Shown: piece by piece, positions 20,851-32,535 of the stretch
How the letters are laid out: each line of letters starts with the position of its first letter
How positions within the stretch are numbered: the first letter of the stretch is position 1
From: Rostratula benghalensis
Taxonomy: Eukaryota > Chordata > Aves > Charadriiformes > Rostratulidae
Length of the DNA stretch: 64,000 bases
Reading direction: 5' to 3'
NCBI GenBank assembly: GCA_013399305.1
Contig: VXAI01000180.1
Coordinates: 1,503,971 to 1,567,970, forward strand
Notes under the pieces: generated by a model
The model's database searches: none
The model's input: only the letters and a program-made list of their open reading frames with translations
Told to the model about the DNA's origin: nothing
Position numbers and translations under genes: made by a program

Positions 20851-22404
20851 TTCCAGATGGTGCATTTGCTGAGCACAGTATGCCTTGCAGAATTACAGGG
20901 AATTTTTTTTTTTTTTAAACGTGATATTATTTTACTTCAGTCTTCGGTGTAGTTTTTTCATTTTGTCATAAATAATCAAAGCCTCTGTGGAAGATGAAGG
21001 TGAGGTTTTGGGTTGGTTTGGTTTTTGTTTTGGTCCCTTTTCTTAAATTAAGGGGCCAGTGAAGGTTGCCTCTCCCCATCAGAACTCTGCCTAAATGGCA
21101 GATTTTATCAAACCCAGTAAACTGGCTGTTGGAGATGCTGCATTGAAACGGATCTTCTGCCTTATTCTTCTGTCCTGCTGGGAAGGTCTTCCATCGGAGG
21201 GGATGGGCACTTCTTTGAGTTGAGTTGTCGCAGGAGAGCAGATCCCAGAATAAGGATGACCGGTTACATCCCTTAAGCATGGCTGTAAATCTTAGAAATC
21301 AGGGGTTTAACATACTGAGCGTTGTAGTTTCAAACAGAGTTACTTATTTTTTTTTAAAAATGATCTTTTTGTTGGGTAGGCTGTTGCATTAAGACCGGTG
21401 GGACTATTTGTGCTGTTTAGAGCTTATGCTTGTCAATGGTTTATGGGCAGAGCAGGCGGTTTGGCATGGCCTTAAAGGTAATAAATGCTGCTTGGCTTGG
21501 GGCTCCCTGCTCTTGCTGCTGGTATCAAGTGTTCCCTCACTGAACAGCTTCATTGACATCACTATGGCTGCTGACTGTTGGGTGCCCTGACTATAGATAC
21601 ACATATATATATATAGAAATGAAGCTGATCTTAAAAAGTCATTTTTTACCATGGAAAATTCCTTCGCGGCCGGTCAGGTTGGGGCATATCCTTTACGTGG
21701 AGTTTAAACCCATTTTGTGTTTAGCTGAGTCCCTACAAAGATGCATTGAATCTCAAATTTACCAGGGTAAAATGCAGCGTAGCAGCCTGCAGACCTGAAA
21801 CAACTTGAGCTACCTACTCAGATAAACTATGGGAACTTTGCAATTCGCTTGTCGTGGTTGCCCGTGGTTAAACAAAAGGAGATGCATCTCTAGGTTCAAA
21901 GAAAGAAATTGAGGCATTAGTTATGGACAAAACTGCTGCTCAATAGGAAATCTCTTCTGGTGCATTTTTAAAATCTATTTGCTTCCTTGTAAGAGAACGA
22001 ACAATCCCCAAACTTTCTGCCCGATCTGCTTAATACAGAGGTGCTGAAGCGTGGCACTTCTGCATGACCTTCACTTTGGAGCGTTCCTCCCAAGTTGCTG
22101 AGAGAAAAGCTCACTTCTTTTATTCTGTTTGTGTGAGTTCAATTTGGACAATCTCATTTCCTTGAGCATTGCACGTTCTTCTCTTACAAAGCTGCCTTCC
22201 TCCAGGTGTGACTGGTCTTGATGTCCATGCTGAGTTGCTTTGGAGACTTATCTTGCACGGCCTCTCTTGCTCTTCTGCTACCTCTTAGTCTATAATTGGC
22301 TTCACTTTTCCCTGCCTTTCTGGAAACTTCCTGCTGCTTTATCCCCCGGGTCCTTGCCCTGCTGCACCACTGGTAAATGTTGTCATGACTCCTGTCTCTT
22401 GCAG

Positions 22405-22504
22405 CTTTGGAGATATGTTGTCCTTTACACTGACTGCATTTGTTGAGCTGATGGATCATGGGATTGTATCGTGGGATACATTCTCTGTGGCATTCATTAA
22501 AAAG
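22405..22504 (+). CDS. ELMO1: ELMO1 exon C (residues ~150-183)
   Basis: The acceptor CTCTTGCAG ends at 22404 and the donor GTAAAT starts at 22505. The 100-nt exon completes the split Cys codon and then encodes 33 residues, [10 protein letters not shown] through [13 protein letters not shown], ending in phase 0. As far as I recall it is identical to the human residues. It forms part of the armadillo-like helical repeats of the N-terminal half, which bind active RhoG and help hold ELMO in its autoinhibited form. The donor has T at position +6 and A at +5 (GTAAAT), so it is slightly weaker than the other donors. It sits 9 kb from exon B and 6.4 kb from exon D. Confidence 0.96.
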
Positions 22505-24360
22505 GTAAATTTGTAATTGATGCTACCTCTTCTGTATCAGTTTAAATCTTTGAGGTGAGTCGTGGTTGGTTCTTTTGGTGGGGTTTTTTGTTGTTGTTTG
22601 GTTTTTGTTTTTTTTTAAATTTGATGTCTGTTTGTTGTATTTTTTCCCCCCTTCCTTCCCAGGTACGTTATTTAGACCAATGGTCACCAAGGTACATCAA
22701 AGCATGATTAAAGTGCTATTGTCTGTCTTGCAGTCTAGGTAGATTATGGTGACGTTACCTTTTTGTGGCAGTGCAAATAGTACAACTGGTTTTGAAGTGA
22801 TTTCATGAGGTTACGGGGTCAAGGCTGGAATGTTGTATTTGCTAGGGGAGCCTGCTAAGAGGTACGTTGTGAAGAGATTTGCTATAATGAGTTTACATCG
22901 AGCCTCTCTGGGAGTGATTCAAAAGAGTTGTCTTTGTCTAACCCTATCAGTGTCTTTTTTCCCTGTGGGTTGTATAGTAGCTACAAAAAAGTGTTGGTTT
23001 TGCCCTTGTTAATGGCTCATCTCTTCTGTCTGGGACTTCCATAGGATTCCCTGGGCAGCAAACCCAATTGGAAAAGAAAACAAAAGACACAAACCATAAA
23101 GCAGTCTCACCAAGTAACTGTGAAAACCAAAACCAGTAAAAACCAGAAGTGGAACTGGTGGATGAGAAAGGGAAGGAAAGAGAAGGATAGGGTGGTTAGA
23201 AGAGAAACAAAAGTACAAAGAATGACAAAAATAGAGGGAAGAGGCTCAGGTGTGTCCTGACTTGCCATGGGGTTGGGAGAGAGGACAACAGAGCCCTGAA
23301 TTGGGGTTCTGTGGGACAGAACAAGGGGACAAATCTTCAGGGGCATCTTGCTTTTGACCCTGCCTTTTGACAGGCCACTTGCTTTGAGGTTGCTGGTGGC
23401 CTTGCTCAGGTGGTTGACAGGATGGATAATGGAGCTGATAAGGTTCTGCTGGCTGAGGGGGAACTTTGCAATCAAGTGCTTATGCCCTTTGAAGCTGTTT
23501 TTTGTGTTAAATGGAAGCCAAACTGGAATTGGGAGGAATTAATCTGAACTTTTTTGTTGAATAGTTTTATAACTTAAAATGTAGAAGCTGGAGGAGGCCT
23601 CCAGGGGAACCTCTGACTGCTTCTACTGACTAACTGCTTGGTGTTGGATGCTGGTCTCCCTCCCTCCCATCCTCTGGGTACAGAGAGACTGCTAATCCAG
23701 CTGCTGCAAATAAAAATCGACACTTCTGAGGAGAGCTTTGCTCCATACTGTAGGGGGAAACAGCATTATTTGAAAAATCTTCCTGAGGATATCCAATATT
23801 TTCTCTAGACCTTCTTCTTGCTTAGGGCAATGAAGTGTATTTCCAGCTTCTATAGTTGCCTAAAGGGTTTGAATGCCCAGTTCTTGGAAAATATCCTGGT
23901 GATTGGGTATCAAAATACACAAGTACTCCCATCTTTAGTTCCTGCAGGAGGAGAAAGAAATTTTGTAGTATCGCTTGAGATGTAGTAGTTTAAAATATCT
24001 CTTGGAATTATTTATATAATTGCTGTTTCATAACTCTGTGGGGAAGAGTCTTAACCTTGATGAATTGTTTCCTCTGCCTTCTAAAATGTACTGTGCGGGA
24101 ACAGGGGGTGGGAAAGGGAAAGCATCTCTGTGTCTCACAAGTGCCAGTCGGGATTTCTGTAGTCAAGTGCAACTTCAGGCTCCTACTTAAAAATGAGATG
24201 CGAACATCAACATTTTACTATGCATTAGGACTTAACAGAGAACAAAACTTTGTCAGATTTTGCCTTGCATTCCTGATACCAAAAAGCTGCAGGCAAAGAA
24301 CTAATGAATGTACCACTGCTCAGAAAAATACATCTGTTTCCTTCAAGGTTCTTCCCCTGT

Positions 24361-24445
24361 GTGGGTTTTGGTGGTGGTGGGGTTTAGTTTTCTTGTGTGT
24401 TTTGGGAGGTTTTTTTGTTTGTGTGTGTTTGTGTTTTTTTTCCTT
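24361..24445 (+). repeat. G/T-rich tract
   Basis: GTTTTGGTGGTGGTGG-like sequence followed by T and TG runs directly precedes the CR1 at 24466. It is low-complexity only. Confidence 0.7.
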
Positions 24446-24465
24446 TCTGGTCTTTAACTTTTGAA

Positions 24466-25620
24466 TCTACTTGGACTTAGGCAAAGCATTTGACACTGTC
24501 TCGCATGACATCCTGGTCTCAAAATTGGAAAGTCTTAGTTTTGATGGATGGACCACTGGCTGGATAAGGAACTGGCTGGATGGCCACACTCAAAGCCTTG
24601 AGGTCAATGGCTCAATGTCCAATGGGTGGGCAGTGACGAGTGGCATTCCACAGGGGTCAGTACTGGGACCAGTGATGTTCCACAACTTTGTTGGAGAAAT
24701 GGACAGTGGGATAGAGGGCACCTTCAGCAAGTTTGCCAATGACACCAAGCTGTGTGGTGCGGTTGACACACTGGAGGGAAGGGGTGCCATCCGGAGGGGC
24801 CTGGAGAGGCTGGAGGGGTGGGCGCGTTCAAATCACATGAAGTTCAACCAAGCCAAGTGCAGGGTCCTGCACCTGGGATGTGGCAATCCCAGGCACAAAT
24901 ACAGGTTGGGTGGAGAATGGCTGGAGAGCAGCCCTGAGGTAAAGGACTTGGGAGTGCTCCTGGATGAGAAGCTCAACATGAGCTGGCAGTGTGCAGTGGC
25001 AGCCCAGAAAGCCAACCCCATCCTGGGCTGCATCAAAAGAACTGTGTCCAGCAGGTCATGGGAGGTGATTCACCCCCTCCACTCTGCTCTCATAAGACCC
25101 CACCTGGAGCATTGTGACCAGCTTTGGGAGTCCTCAACAGAAAGGGCATGGAACTCTTGGAATGGGTCCCAGCAGAGGGCTACAAAGATTCTCAGAGGAC
25201 TGGAGCACCTCTCCTGTGAAGACAGGCTGAGGGAGCTGGGGGTTTTGAGCCTGGAGAAGAGAAGGCTCTGGGGAGACCTTAGAGCAGTCTTCCAATATCT
25301 GAAGGGGGCTACAGGAGAGCTGGAGAGGGACTCTTTGTCAGGAAGTGGAGTGACAGGATGAGAGGCAATGGCTTTAAACTGAAAGGGGAGACACTTAGAT
25401 TGGATACTAGGAATAAATTCTTTGCTGTGAGGGTGGTGAGAGCCTGGAAGAGGTTGCCCAGAGAAGCTGTGGCTGCCCCATCCCTGGAGGGGTTCAAGGC
25501 CAGGCTGGCTGGGGCTTGGAGGGACCTGGTGTGGTGGGAGGTGTCCCTGCCCAGGGCAGGGGGGTTGGAACTGGATGATCTTGAAGGTCCCTTCCAACTC
25601 TAACCATTCCATGAATTCTC
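24466..25620 (+). mobile_element. CR1 LINE, 1.15 kb, group B, with ORF2 reverse-transcriptase part
   Basis: This is the longest CR1 copy here. It begins in the reverse-transcriptase core ([14 protein letters not shown]), covers the RT C-terminal half and the conserved C-terminal region ([21 protein letters not shown]), and ends with the usual 3' block and CCATTCCATGAATTCT. It is truncated at its 5' end, so the endonuclease part of ORF2 and all of ORF1 are absent. Confidence 0.95.
24468..25361 (+). pseudogene. CR1 ORF2 reverse-transcriptase fragment, open but catalytically broken
   Basis: The frame is open for 297 codons. Visible RT motifs are [12 protein letters not shown] with the first catalytic Asp (about 24471-24506) and [10 protein letters not shown] (24642-24671). 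The catalytic box reads FAND (24732-24743) where CR1 normally has FADD. The change GAT to AAT lies in a former CpG context (GCC GAT), so deamination is a likely cause. Downstream the conserved blocks [37 protein letters not shown] and RPHLEH are present. The frame stops at 25359-25361, and the ORF2 C-terminus (RGNGFKLK onwards) continues in another frame from about 25358. The native protein would be part of a retrotransposon polyprotein that copies CR1 RNA at the target site. This fragment has no own promoter or true start codon and is not expected to be functional. Confidence 0.9.
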
Positions 25621-26773
25621 ACCTTTGCTTTAAGTGAGGCTGAAACTGGAAGAGAATCTCAGATGAAGATGTTTACTTTTCTTATAAGTTTCTTATCCAC
25701 CCTCACTTCTACATGTTTAGCTCCTGTCTCAGGAGAACACTGGGGCTGGATGTGTAAAGGCATTCTGATTCCTAATTTCCCTTGAAATCCTGGGAAGTTA
25801 AGCCACCCTGCCACCCCCTGCTTACGGGATTTATATCTCTCCATAGGACTATGCAGATATTAAGTTTACAGATACTTCGCTGAACAAACAATTTCATCTT
25901 TGGGAGACACATCCATGTGACAGATTTTCAAGTGGAAGTGCAAAGCAGTGAAGTTGCTTATTTCTGGAGGAGAGGTTGCATTTCCGAGAGGTTGCATTAT
26001 TTTTATCACCAGGATTTTTGCTAAATGAGTGCAGGATTGGTTTTGGATGTTGAGAGCCCTCCCCGCACGTGGTGGTGCCCAATAAGCAGAGAATGGGAAA
26101 TAACACAAATTTTAATTCCTCTTGATTGATTCTTGTCTCTGTTATTATTATTATCGTTATTATTTTTTCCACATCCAGAACTTCAAAGCATGGTAATAGA
26201 TTTGTGTTTTTCATCTAATTCTGCTCCCCCTGGAACTAGCATGCTTTATTTATCAGGGTAGATAAGCCTTACTATTTTTGGCCAGACTTCACGCTTCAGC
26301 AAGGTAGTTTGATGTGCGAGCCACCTTAGCAGGTGTTTTGTGTGTTCAGGGAGGTGTGTCCTAGCCTCTTAAACACACAAACCAGCTTCATACCTTGGTT
26401 GTGTTTATGATTAGAAGATGTTATGGTCCAGAATGAGAAGAATAAATATATTTGAGGCATTCTGTCCTGGGCTGAAGTTTCAGTTATCTGTACTCTCAGG
26501 TTTCTGCAGACCCCTGGTATGAATATGTCTCACTGAAGCATTTACACTGCCACGTGAAATATCATGGGAAGGAGCAGCTGCACCAAGAATAATTCATGCA
26601 CCTCAGGGCTTCTAAAGAGCATGGTGACTGTAGTCTGACATTCTGGGTTCCTGCTGGAACTTCCTCCTGATGACTGTGAGGCATTTGGAGGGCATTCAGC
26701 TTATTGTGTGAGCAGGGCAGAGCTGCTCTGTGCACAAACACTATCTGTATTGTGGGCCTTCTGGACACATTTC

Positions 26774-27442
26774 TAGGTATGTTGGTCAGCTCTGGGCTGG
26801 ACAGGAGCCAGCAGTGTGCCCAGATGGCCAAGAAGGTCACCAGCATCCTGGCCTGCATCAGGAACAGGGTGGTGAGCAGGAAGCGGGAGGTGATCATCCC
26901 CCTGTCCTGGGCACTGGTGAGGCCCCACCTCGAAGGGCTGTGTCCAGTTTTGGGTGCCTTCCCACAAAAAAGACATGGAGGGGCTGGAGTGGGTCCAGAG
27001 AAGGGCAACAGAGCTGGTGAGGGGTCTGGAGAAGGAGTCTTGTGAGGAGAGGCTGAGGGAGCTGGAGGTGTTGAACCTGGAGGAGGCTGAGGGGAGACCT
27101 TCTGGCTCTCTCCAACTCCCTGAAAGGAGGGGGGAGCCAGGGGGGGTCGGTCTCTTCTCCCAAGTCCCAGGCCATGGGACAAGAGGAAATGGCCTCCAGG
27201 TGCCCCAGGGGAGGTTCAGGTTGGAGATGAGGAGAAATGTTTTGAGGGAAAGGGTTGTGAAGGCTTGGGCTGGGCTGCTCAGGGCAGGGGCTGAGGCCCC
27301 ATCCCTGGAGGGATTGAAAAGCCGGGTTGACAGAGTGCTGAGAGCCATGGGTTAGGGATGGGTTTGATCAGAGTTGGGTTGGTGGTTGGAGGAGATGGTC
27401 TGAAAGGTCCCTTCCAACACAAAGAGTTCTATGATTCTATGA
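26774..27442 (+). mobile_element. CR1 LINE 3' fragment, group A
   Basis: It begins in the ORF2 segment encoding [17 protein letters not shown] residues and runs through [20 protein letters not shown] and the C-terminus LEGLKSRVDRVLRAMG (stop) to GAGTTCTATGATTCTATG. It carries the 5-bp deletion variant (CTGGAGGAGGCTG). Few differences separate it from the copies at 44 kb and 62 kb, so it looks young. Confidence 0.94.
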
Positions 27443-28944
27443 CATCTGGCAGTTCTGGCTGCAGTGCATCCAGAGAGGTAGGGTCGAGTAGTACGGTGCT
27501 TCTGAGATACAGCTTATTTTTTTAAACAGCACAATTGGCACCCTCTACTCATGTAAATATTGCTTGGTGTGAGGATTTGCAGGCAGCAGGTATTGGAAGT
27601 CCAGAGTAGAAAAAGGCTAATTGAGTTACCTTTCTTCTCCTACTCTGTATTGCATGGGTTGGTTCTATATTTTCTGTAAAGTCAGTCTTGAGTTATCTTC
27701 AGCCTAACTGAACTGGGGTTCGTGCAAACCAAGTAGCACAGCAAACACCAGTTCTGCAATAGATAGGAAGAAAAATCTGTCCCTCTTCCCTTGTCAGCTC
27801 CAACCAACGTTTCAGAAAGGGTGTTTTGCTCCATCAGTACCACTCAAAATGTCGCAAGCACAAACCATTGTCATTTTCCACACGTCAACTGGGTGTTTTA
27901 CAGGCAGCTTTTCCAAGCACCAGGGTATTCCTCTCTTCCTCCCAAAGTGGTGCCAAGCTCTAAGCAAGCACCCAGGATCAGAAGCAATATAGTCACCTTA
28001 GTGGCTTGTAGCATGAGCAGTGAAGAACCATGTAGACTTGAAGTTTTCTGGAAAGAATGCCTCAAACTTGATCCTTGGCTGCAAAGAGCACATAACAGTG
28101 GTCACTTGGCGTTTCTTCTGTCTGACTCTGCTTCCTCGGGTCCCTTTCAGCTTGGATGTGCTGGTATCAGGTTGAGGAAAACCCAGGCAGATCTCGCTTC
28201 CTGCCTTCCTTCCTTCTTCCAGGGAAGCTGTGAGTCCAAGGGCTGGGTAGCACGTGGAAGAGCACGCGTTGCCACATCCAACTGATGTGAGCTGTGTCGG
28301 CTCTGCAGATGTGAGTGTGCAGCCTGTCATTGCCACACTGCAAAAAAAACCCACAACAAAACACAAACCCAACAGCAGACCTCAGGTCTGGCTTTGATTA
28401 ACCTGACATCTGTTTGGGGCAGCTTGCAGTAAAAGTGAAAGTTATTAATGCAGAAGTTACTAGTGAAACTGGACTCTACAGCAAGGGGGGGGGGGAGAAA
28501 TAGGCATATTTTGCTTGTGTGTTTTGCCAGAGCTTGATGGAAATTTCTGTTTTTGCAACGTTTGACTAGAACCTAAATATGTGTTTAGATAATACTGGCT
28601 GCACAGATGTCTGCTGGAGAGAATGAGGTGTTCTCTTTGTCCTCTCCCAGGTTTTCCCTAAAAAAAAAAAAAAAGGGCGTTCTTTAATGGTGATTTATCC
28701 TGTTGATGATGTAAAGTTGAAGCATGTACTTTGGTGGCATGGTGATTTGTTCCAGCTGAAGAATCTGTGTCACACTGTCCTTTGAAGGTATCTGCAGAGC
28801 CTGATTGATTGCTTTCAGGCATTTACTGATACCTGGCGTGTGGACAGGACTACTGGCCTTTCTAAGCCACAACCATGTTTTTCTTTCTTTCCTTTCCCTG
28901 CTTTCATAACAAGATATAAATTCTCTTTGTTTTTGAATTTGTAG

Positions 28945-29096
28945 ATAGCAAGCTATGTCAACAAATTCGCATCGGACATCTCTATCTTGCAACGGTCGCT
29001 CGCGATCCTGGAATCGATGGTGCTCAATAGCCATGACCTGTACCAGAAGGTGGCACAGGAGATCACAATTGGGCAGCTAATCCCACATCTGCAGGG
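28945..29096 (+). CDS. ELMO1: ELMO1 exon D (residues ~184-234)
   Basis: The acceptor TTTGTAG ends at 28944 and the donor GTGAGT starts at 29097. The exon is 152 nt, starts in phase 0 and ends with two bases of a Gly codon. It encodes 50 residues, [13 protein letters not shown] through [10 protein letters not shown]. The core [18 protein letters not shown] is the most conserved helix pair of the armadillo-like region. Its first ten residues carry three replacements relative to the human sequence I recall (Phe to Tyr, Ser to Phe, Ile to Ser). The first third is dense in CpG (about seven in 55 bases), whereas the flanking introns are CpG-poor. The identity of the exon is secure; the replacements should be checked against other birds. 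Confidence 0.96.
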
Positions 29097-30918
29097 GTGA
29101 GTGTCTTCCAGTGCCACCTGATGGGGTGGGTTATTTCTTTTTTTCCCCCCTAAAATGAGCACAGCATTTGGAAAGAATGGTATGAAGATGGGCAACTTGC
29201 TGTGTGCCTCCTGCATCCACTCTAAGTGGCTGGATGACTGATAACCAATTTTCTGGAGTTACTTGTTCATAGATTTTTAAATGTATTGATTTGTTTGTTT
29301 GTTCATTTATTTATTATTCTTTTTCCCACACTAAGCTACTTGTGTAGTTGGGAGTGGGGAAAGGTAAGAAGAGCAACCTGTAGTTGGACAAGGCTGAATG
29401 CCATTAGTGTATGGATGGGGTGCTTTTTGCTTGCCAGCCTCTGGGAAGTGTATAGAGCAAAAAAAGTGTCTAAGACAAAAATTGGTCAACTATTGCTGAA
29501 TGACAAAATCATAGTCTCTTCATGGTTACAAAGGACCTCTGAGATCTCAGCGTCCAACCATACACACAAAAAAAAATACCCTACAGTCTCAGCCACCAGA
29601 GCATGCCCTCAAGTGCCACATCTACACCTTTCTGAAATCCCTCCAGGGATGGGGACTCCACCACCTCCCTGGGCAGGCTCTTCCAGGGCCTGACCACTCT
29701 CCCAGCAAAGTCATTCTGCCTCAGATCTCATCTGAACCTCCCCTGCCCCAACTTCAGACCATTTCCTCTGGTCCTGTCCTGATTCCCTTGGGAGAAGAGG
29801 CCACCACCCACCTCTCTACACCCTCCTGTCAGGGAGTTGGAGAGGGCAAGGAGGTCTCCCCTCAGCCTCCTCTTCTCCAAACTGAACATGCCCATATCCC
29901 TCAGCCTCTCCTCACAGGACTTGTTCTCCAGACCCCTCACCAGCTTGGTGGCTCTCCTCTGGACACGCTCCAGCACCTCCATGTCCTTCTTGTGGTGAGG
30001 GACCCAGAACTGAACACAGCCCTCGAGGTGAGGCTTCACCAGTGTCCAGGACAGAGGCACCATCACTTCCCTACTCCTGCTGGCCATGTTGTTCCTGATG
30101 CAGGCTGGGATGCTGGTGGCCTTCTTGGCCACCTGGGCACACTGCTGGCTCCTGTTCAGCCCACAGGACACCAACACCCCCAGCTCCTTTTCTGCTGGGC
30201 AGCTCCAGCCGCTCTGCCCCAGGCCTGGAGCGCTGCAGGGGGCTGGGGTGACCCAAGCAGGACCCAGCCCTTGGCCTTGTTGAACCTCATCTCACTGGCC
30301 TTGGCCCATGGATCCCACTTGTCCAGGTCCCTCTGCAGAGCCTTCCTACCTTCAAGCAGATAACACTCCCACCTAGTTGAGGTTGGCTGCAAACCTAAGA
30401 CAGTATCTTTGAAAAGGGAGAGGCTGTTTCTTAAACAGTGAACCGTGGTGATTAAATGGATGGAAACTGCCTCTTGTAGCACAGGGTAGTGTATTGCAGT
30501 CTATAGTTAGGCTTACCTACCAGCTGCAACATCTTCCACTTGCCTGAAAAGCTGTTAATACCAGCAGATTCATCTCCAGAACATTTTAGGGAAGATTCCC
30601 TGTCCTACCTGTAGGGTTTGGGTGTCTGGCAGAACCGGATTGTCTGGGCTCCTGCTTTGATGGGTGAAGGTTCAACGGCACTTCAAGGGCCTGATTCATT
30701 CCACCTTTCTTGAATGCTGAGTCTCCCTCTGGAACATCTCATCTCTTAATAATAGAGACATTCTGGTTGTGACTGACTGACAGATTACCTGACTTTTACA
30801 TGATTAAAATCAAGTGCGAACGGTCCCTCCACTTGCAGCAATGCAACTGGAGGAGCAGCTTTTACAGCTTGTGTGTGTGTGTGTTCTCCTCTCATGTTTA
30901 TCATTTTATTCCAAACAG
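29097..30918 (+). other. Intron D-E (1822 bp)
   Basis: About half of this short intron is a single antisense CR1 (29506-30396). The remainder has no gene-like feature apart from a GT-rich tract at about 30870-30885 near the exon E acceptor. Confidence 0.85.
29506..30396 (-). mobile_element. CR1 LINE, long antisense copy, distinct group
   Basis: In antisense the ORF2 C-terminal part reads uninterrupted for about 149 codons, including [20 protein letters not shown] and [18 protein letters not shown]. It keeps the ancestral GAGAAGAGGAGG that group A copies lack. Its 5' end reaches the FADDTKLGGSV-type region (about 30396). Its 3' end is eroded, with an A-rich stretch near 29570. Confidence 0.92.
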
Positions 30919-30997
30919 GACGGACCAAGAAATCCAGACATACACCATTGCTGTGATAAATGCACTTTTCCTTAAAGCACCGGATGACAAGCGGCAG
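30919..30997 (+). CDS. ELMO1: ELMO1 exon E (residues ~234-260)
   Basis: The acceptor CCAAACAG ends at 30918 and the donor GTAAGC starts at 30998. The 79-nt exon completes the Gly codon split with exon D and encodes 26 residues, TDQEIQTYTIAVINALFLKA then PDDKRQ, ending in phase 0. Compared with human, which I recall as SDQE and PDERRQ, the changes are conservative. The residues belong to the last armadillo-like repeats before the linker to the ELMO domain. A GT-rich stretch and pyrimidines lie 20-80 bases upstream of the acceptor. Introns on both sides are short (1.8 and 2.2 kb) compared with the rest of the gene. Confidence 0.96.
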
Positions 30998-31904
30998 GTA
31001 AGCTGTGGGGTCTCTTCTACCTGCCTACCTGTCCTGTTCAGATATTCATATATTGCCCCAGTCACATTTTTTTTTCCCCTGCAGTTAATTCCAACTGAAA
31101 CTTGTCCAGTTTGCTTCATGCTGTTCTGTCATTAATCTTCATGGAGCTACCTCTGTCTTGCACTGATATTAGCAGGGATTAAGCATTCTTCTCTGCTCTT
31201 GTAGTTCCCTCTAACCTCGCACGAACCGGATTGACTGTGGCTGGCTGTAGTATTTATTGTACTGAACTCAGTGCAATAATACCCACCATGTAAATCCGGG
31301 CTGTTGTTTGGGAAACTGTTCTTCCCCCTTCCCCGCCCTGAATTTTTTAATAAAAAGTGCCTTTGGTTTGAAAAAATGGAAATGTCTTGCCTTGTAAGCA
31401 TTTCATGACTTTTTGTAGTCTATCGTTTGAATACCAGAGTTCAGAAGGCTCAAAAGGAAATATTTGAAAACTGTAACTTGCTGTTAAATGAGGGTGGAAT
31501 GCAATGTATTATGAAATAGAAAAGTTTCATCCATTTTTACGAAGTCATTAGCCTGTGTTAAAAGAGATTCAGTCATTGATTTCTTTTAAATTTCTGTCAC
31601 CAAGGAACAGTGATGGTAATGCTTGTGGTCACACACTGGTAGTGTCCAGAACACGTTCCCTGAGAGCTGCTGATCAGTTGTGGCAAAGATATTTTTTTTT
31701 TTTTTTTAAATACTGGAGAGTGTTTAAACAAACATCAAAGCTGTAATAAGTAATTGGTATTTTTTGCTTCAGAAATATTTTTAAAATTGCAAGCAGGGGA
31801 AAGTAAACCCATGGTTTAAGTCTACTTTTTCTTTTTTAAGCCTTTTTTCCTGTTCTTTTTTTCCTTTTTTCTTCCTCCTTCCAATATGCTAAAGGAAGAA
31901 GATA

Positions 31905-32045
31905 CCTAATTAAAAAAAAAAAAGAAATAAAAACTTTTGGTTTTGGTCTAAATCTATGATAGGTCCTTGAAAAAAAAAAAAACCAACCCAAAAAAACCAA
32001 ACCAAAACCCAAACACACACACCCCAAAACAAAAAATAACCCCAA
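31905..32045 (+). repeat. A-rich and A/C-rich low-complexity tract
   Basis: A runs at about 31911-31923 and 31970-31981 are followed by CCAACCCAAAAAAACC-like sequence and a short CA stretch. It reads as a G/T-rich tract on the other strand. Confidence 0.75.
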
Positions 32046-32108
32046 AGATTTCATTTTTTACACTTTCACATAGTTGCTAATTCTTGTGTTTCTGTGAAAA
32101 ATATGCTT

Positions 32109-32535
32109 TGAGGGGAGGGTCTAGAGAGTAAGTCCTGTGAGGAGAGGCTGAGGGAGCTGGGGGTGTTCAGCCTGGAGGAGGCTGAGGGGAGACCTTCTGG
32201 CTCTCTCCAACTCCCTGAAAGGAGGGGGCAGCCAGGGGGGGTCGGTCTCTTCTCCCAAGTCCCCGGCCATGGGACAAGAGGAAATGGCCTCCAGGTGCCC
32301 CAGGGGAGGTTCAGGTTGGAGATGAGGAGAAATGTTTTGAGGGAAAGGGTTGTGAAGGCTTGGGCTGGGCTGCCCAGGGCAGGGGTTGAGGCCCCATCCC
32401 TGGAGGGATTGAAAAGCCGGGTTGAGAGAGTGCTGAGAGACATGGGTTAGGGATGGGTTTGATCAGAGTTGGGTTGGTGGTTGGAGGAGATGATCTGAAA
32501 GGACCCTTCCAACCCAGACAGTTCTATGATTCTAG
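32109..32535 (+). mobile_element. CR1 LINE 3' fragment, group A
   Basis: It starts in the [19 protein letters not shown] segment of ORF2 and ends AGTTCTATGATTCTA. The 5-bp deletion variant is present and the C-terminus ends RVERVLRDMG. The upstream flank is A/C-rich. Confidence 0.93.

Larger units (their letters stand above)
13354..22404 (+). other. Intron B-C (9051 bp)
   Basis: This intron contains three CR1 copies (13796-14029, 15053-15345, 18541-18727), an eroded ERV LTR (about 17005-17485), A/T runs (16535-16549, 16783-16798, 18452-18471) and a C-run/A-run/AC-rich tract (about 20804-20850). The segment 19085-19290 is unique and looks constrained. The remaining sequence is AT-rich, and I see no gene in it. 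Confidence 0.85.
22505..28944 (+). other. Intron C-D (6440 bp)
   Basis: It holds two of the longest CR1 copies of the window, both in gene orientation (24466-25620 with an open reverse-transcriptase frame, and 26774-27442), plus a GT-rich tract (24361-24445). The region 22505-24360 and the region 27443-28944 show no gene. The 164-codon open frame at 27791-28285 has no recognisable domain and is taken as chance. Confidence 0.85.

Noticed and set aside
23107..23475. 122-codon minus-strand frame with a hydrophobic C-terminus
   Set aside because: The hydrophobic end comes from a purine-rich stretch on the + strand. No family is recognised, and no supporting gene structure is present.
27791..28285. 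164-codon open frame on the + strand
   Set aside because: No homology or motif recognised, no start context or splice signals forming a gene, and a similar-length frame occurs on the opposite strand at the same place.
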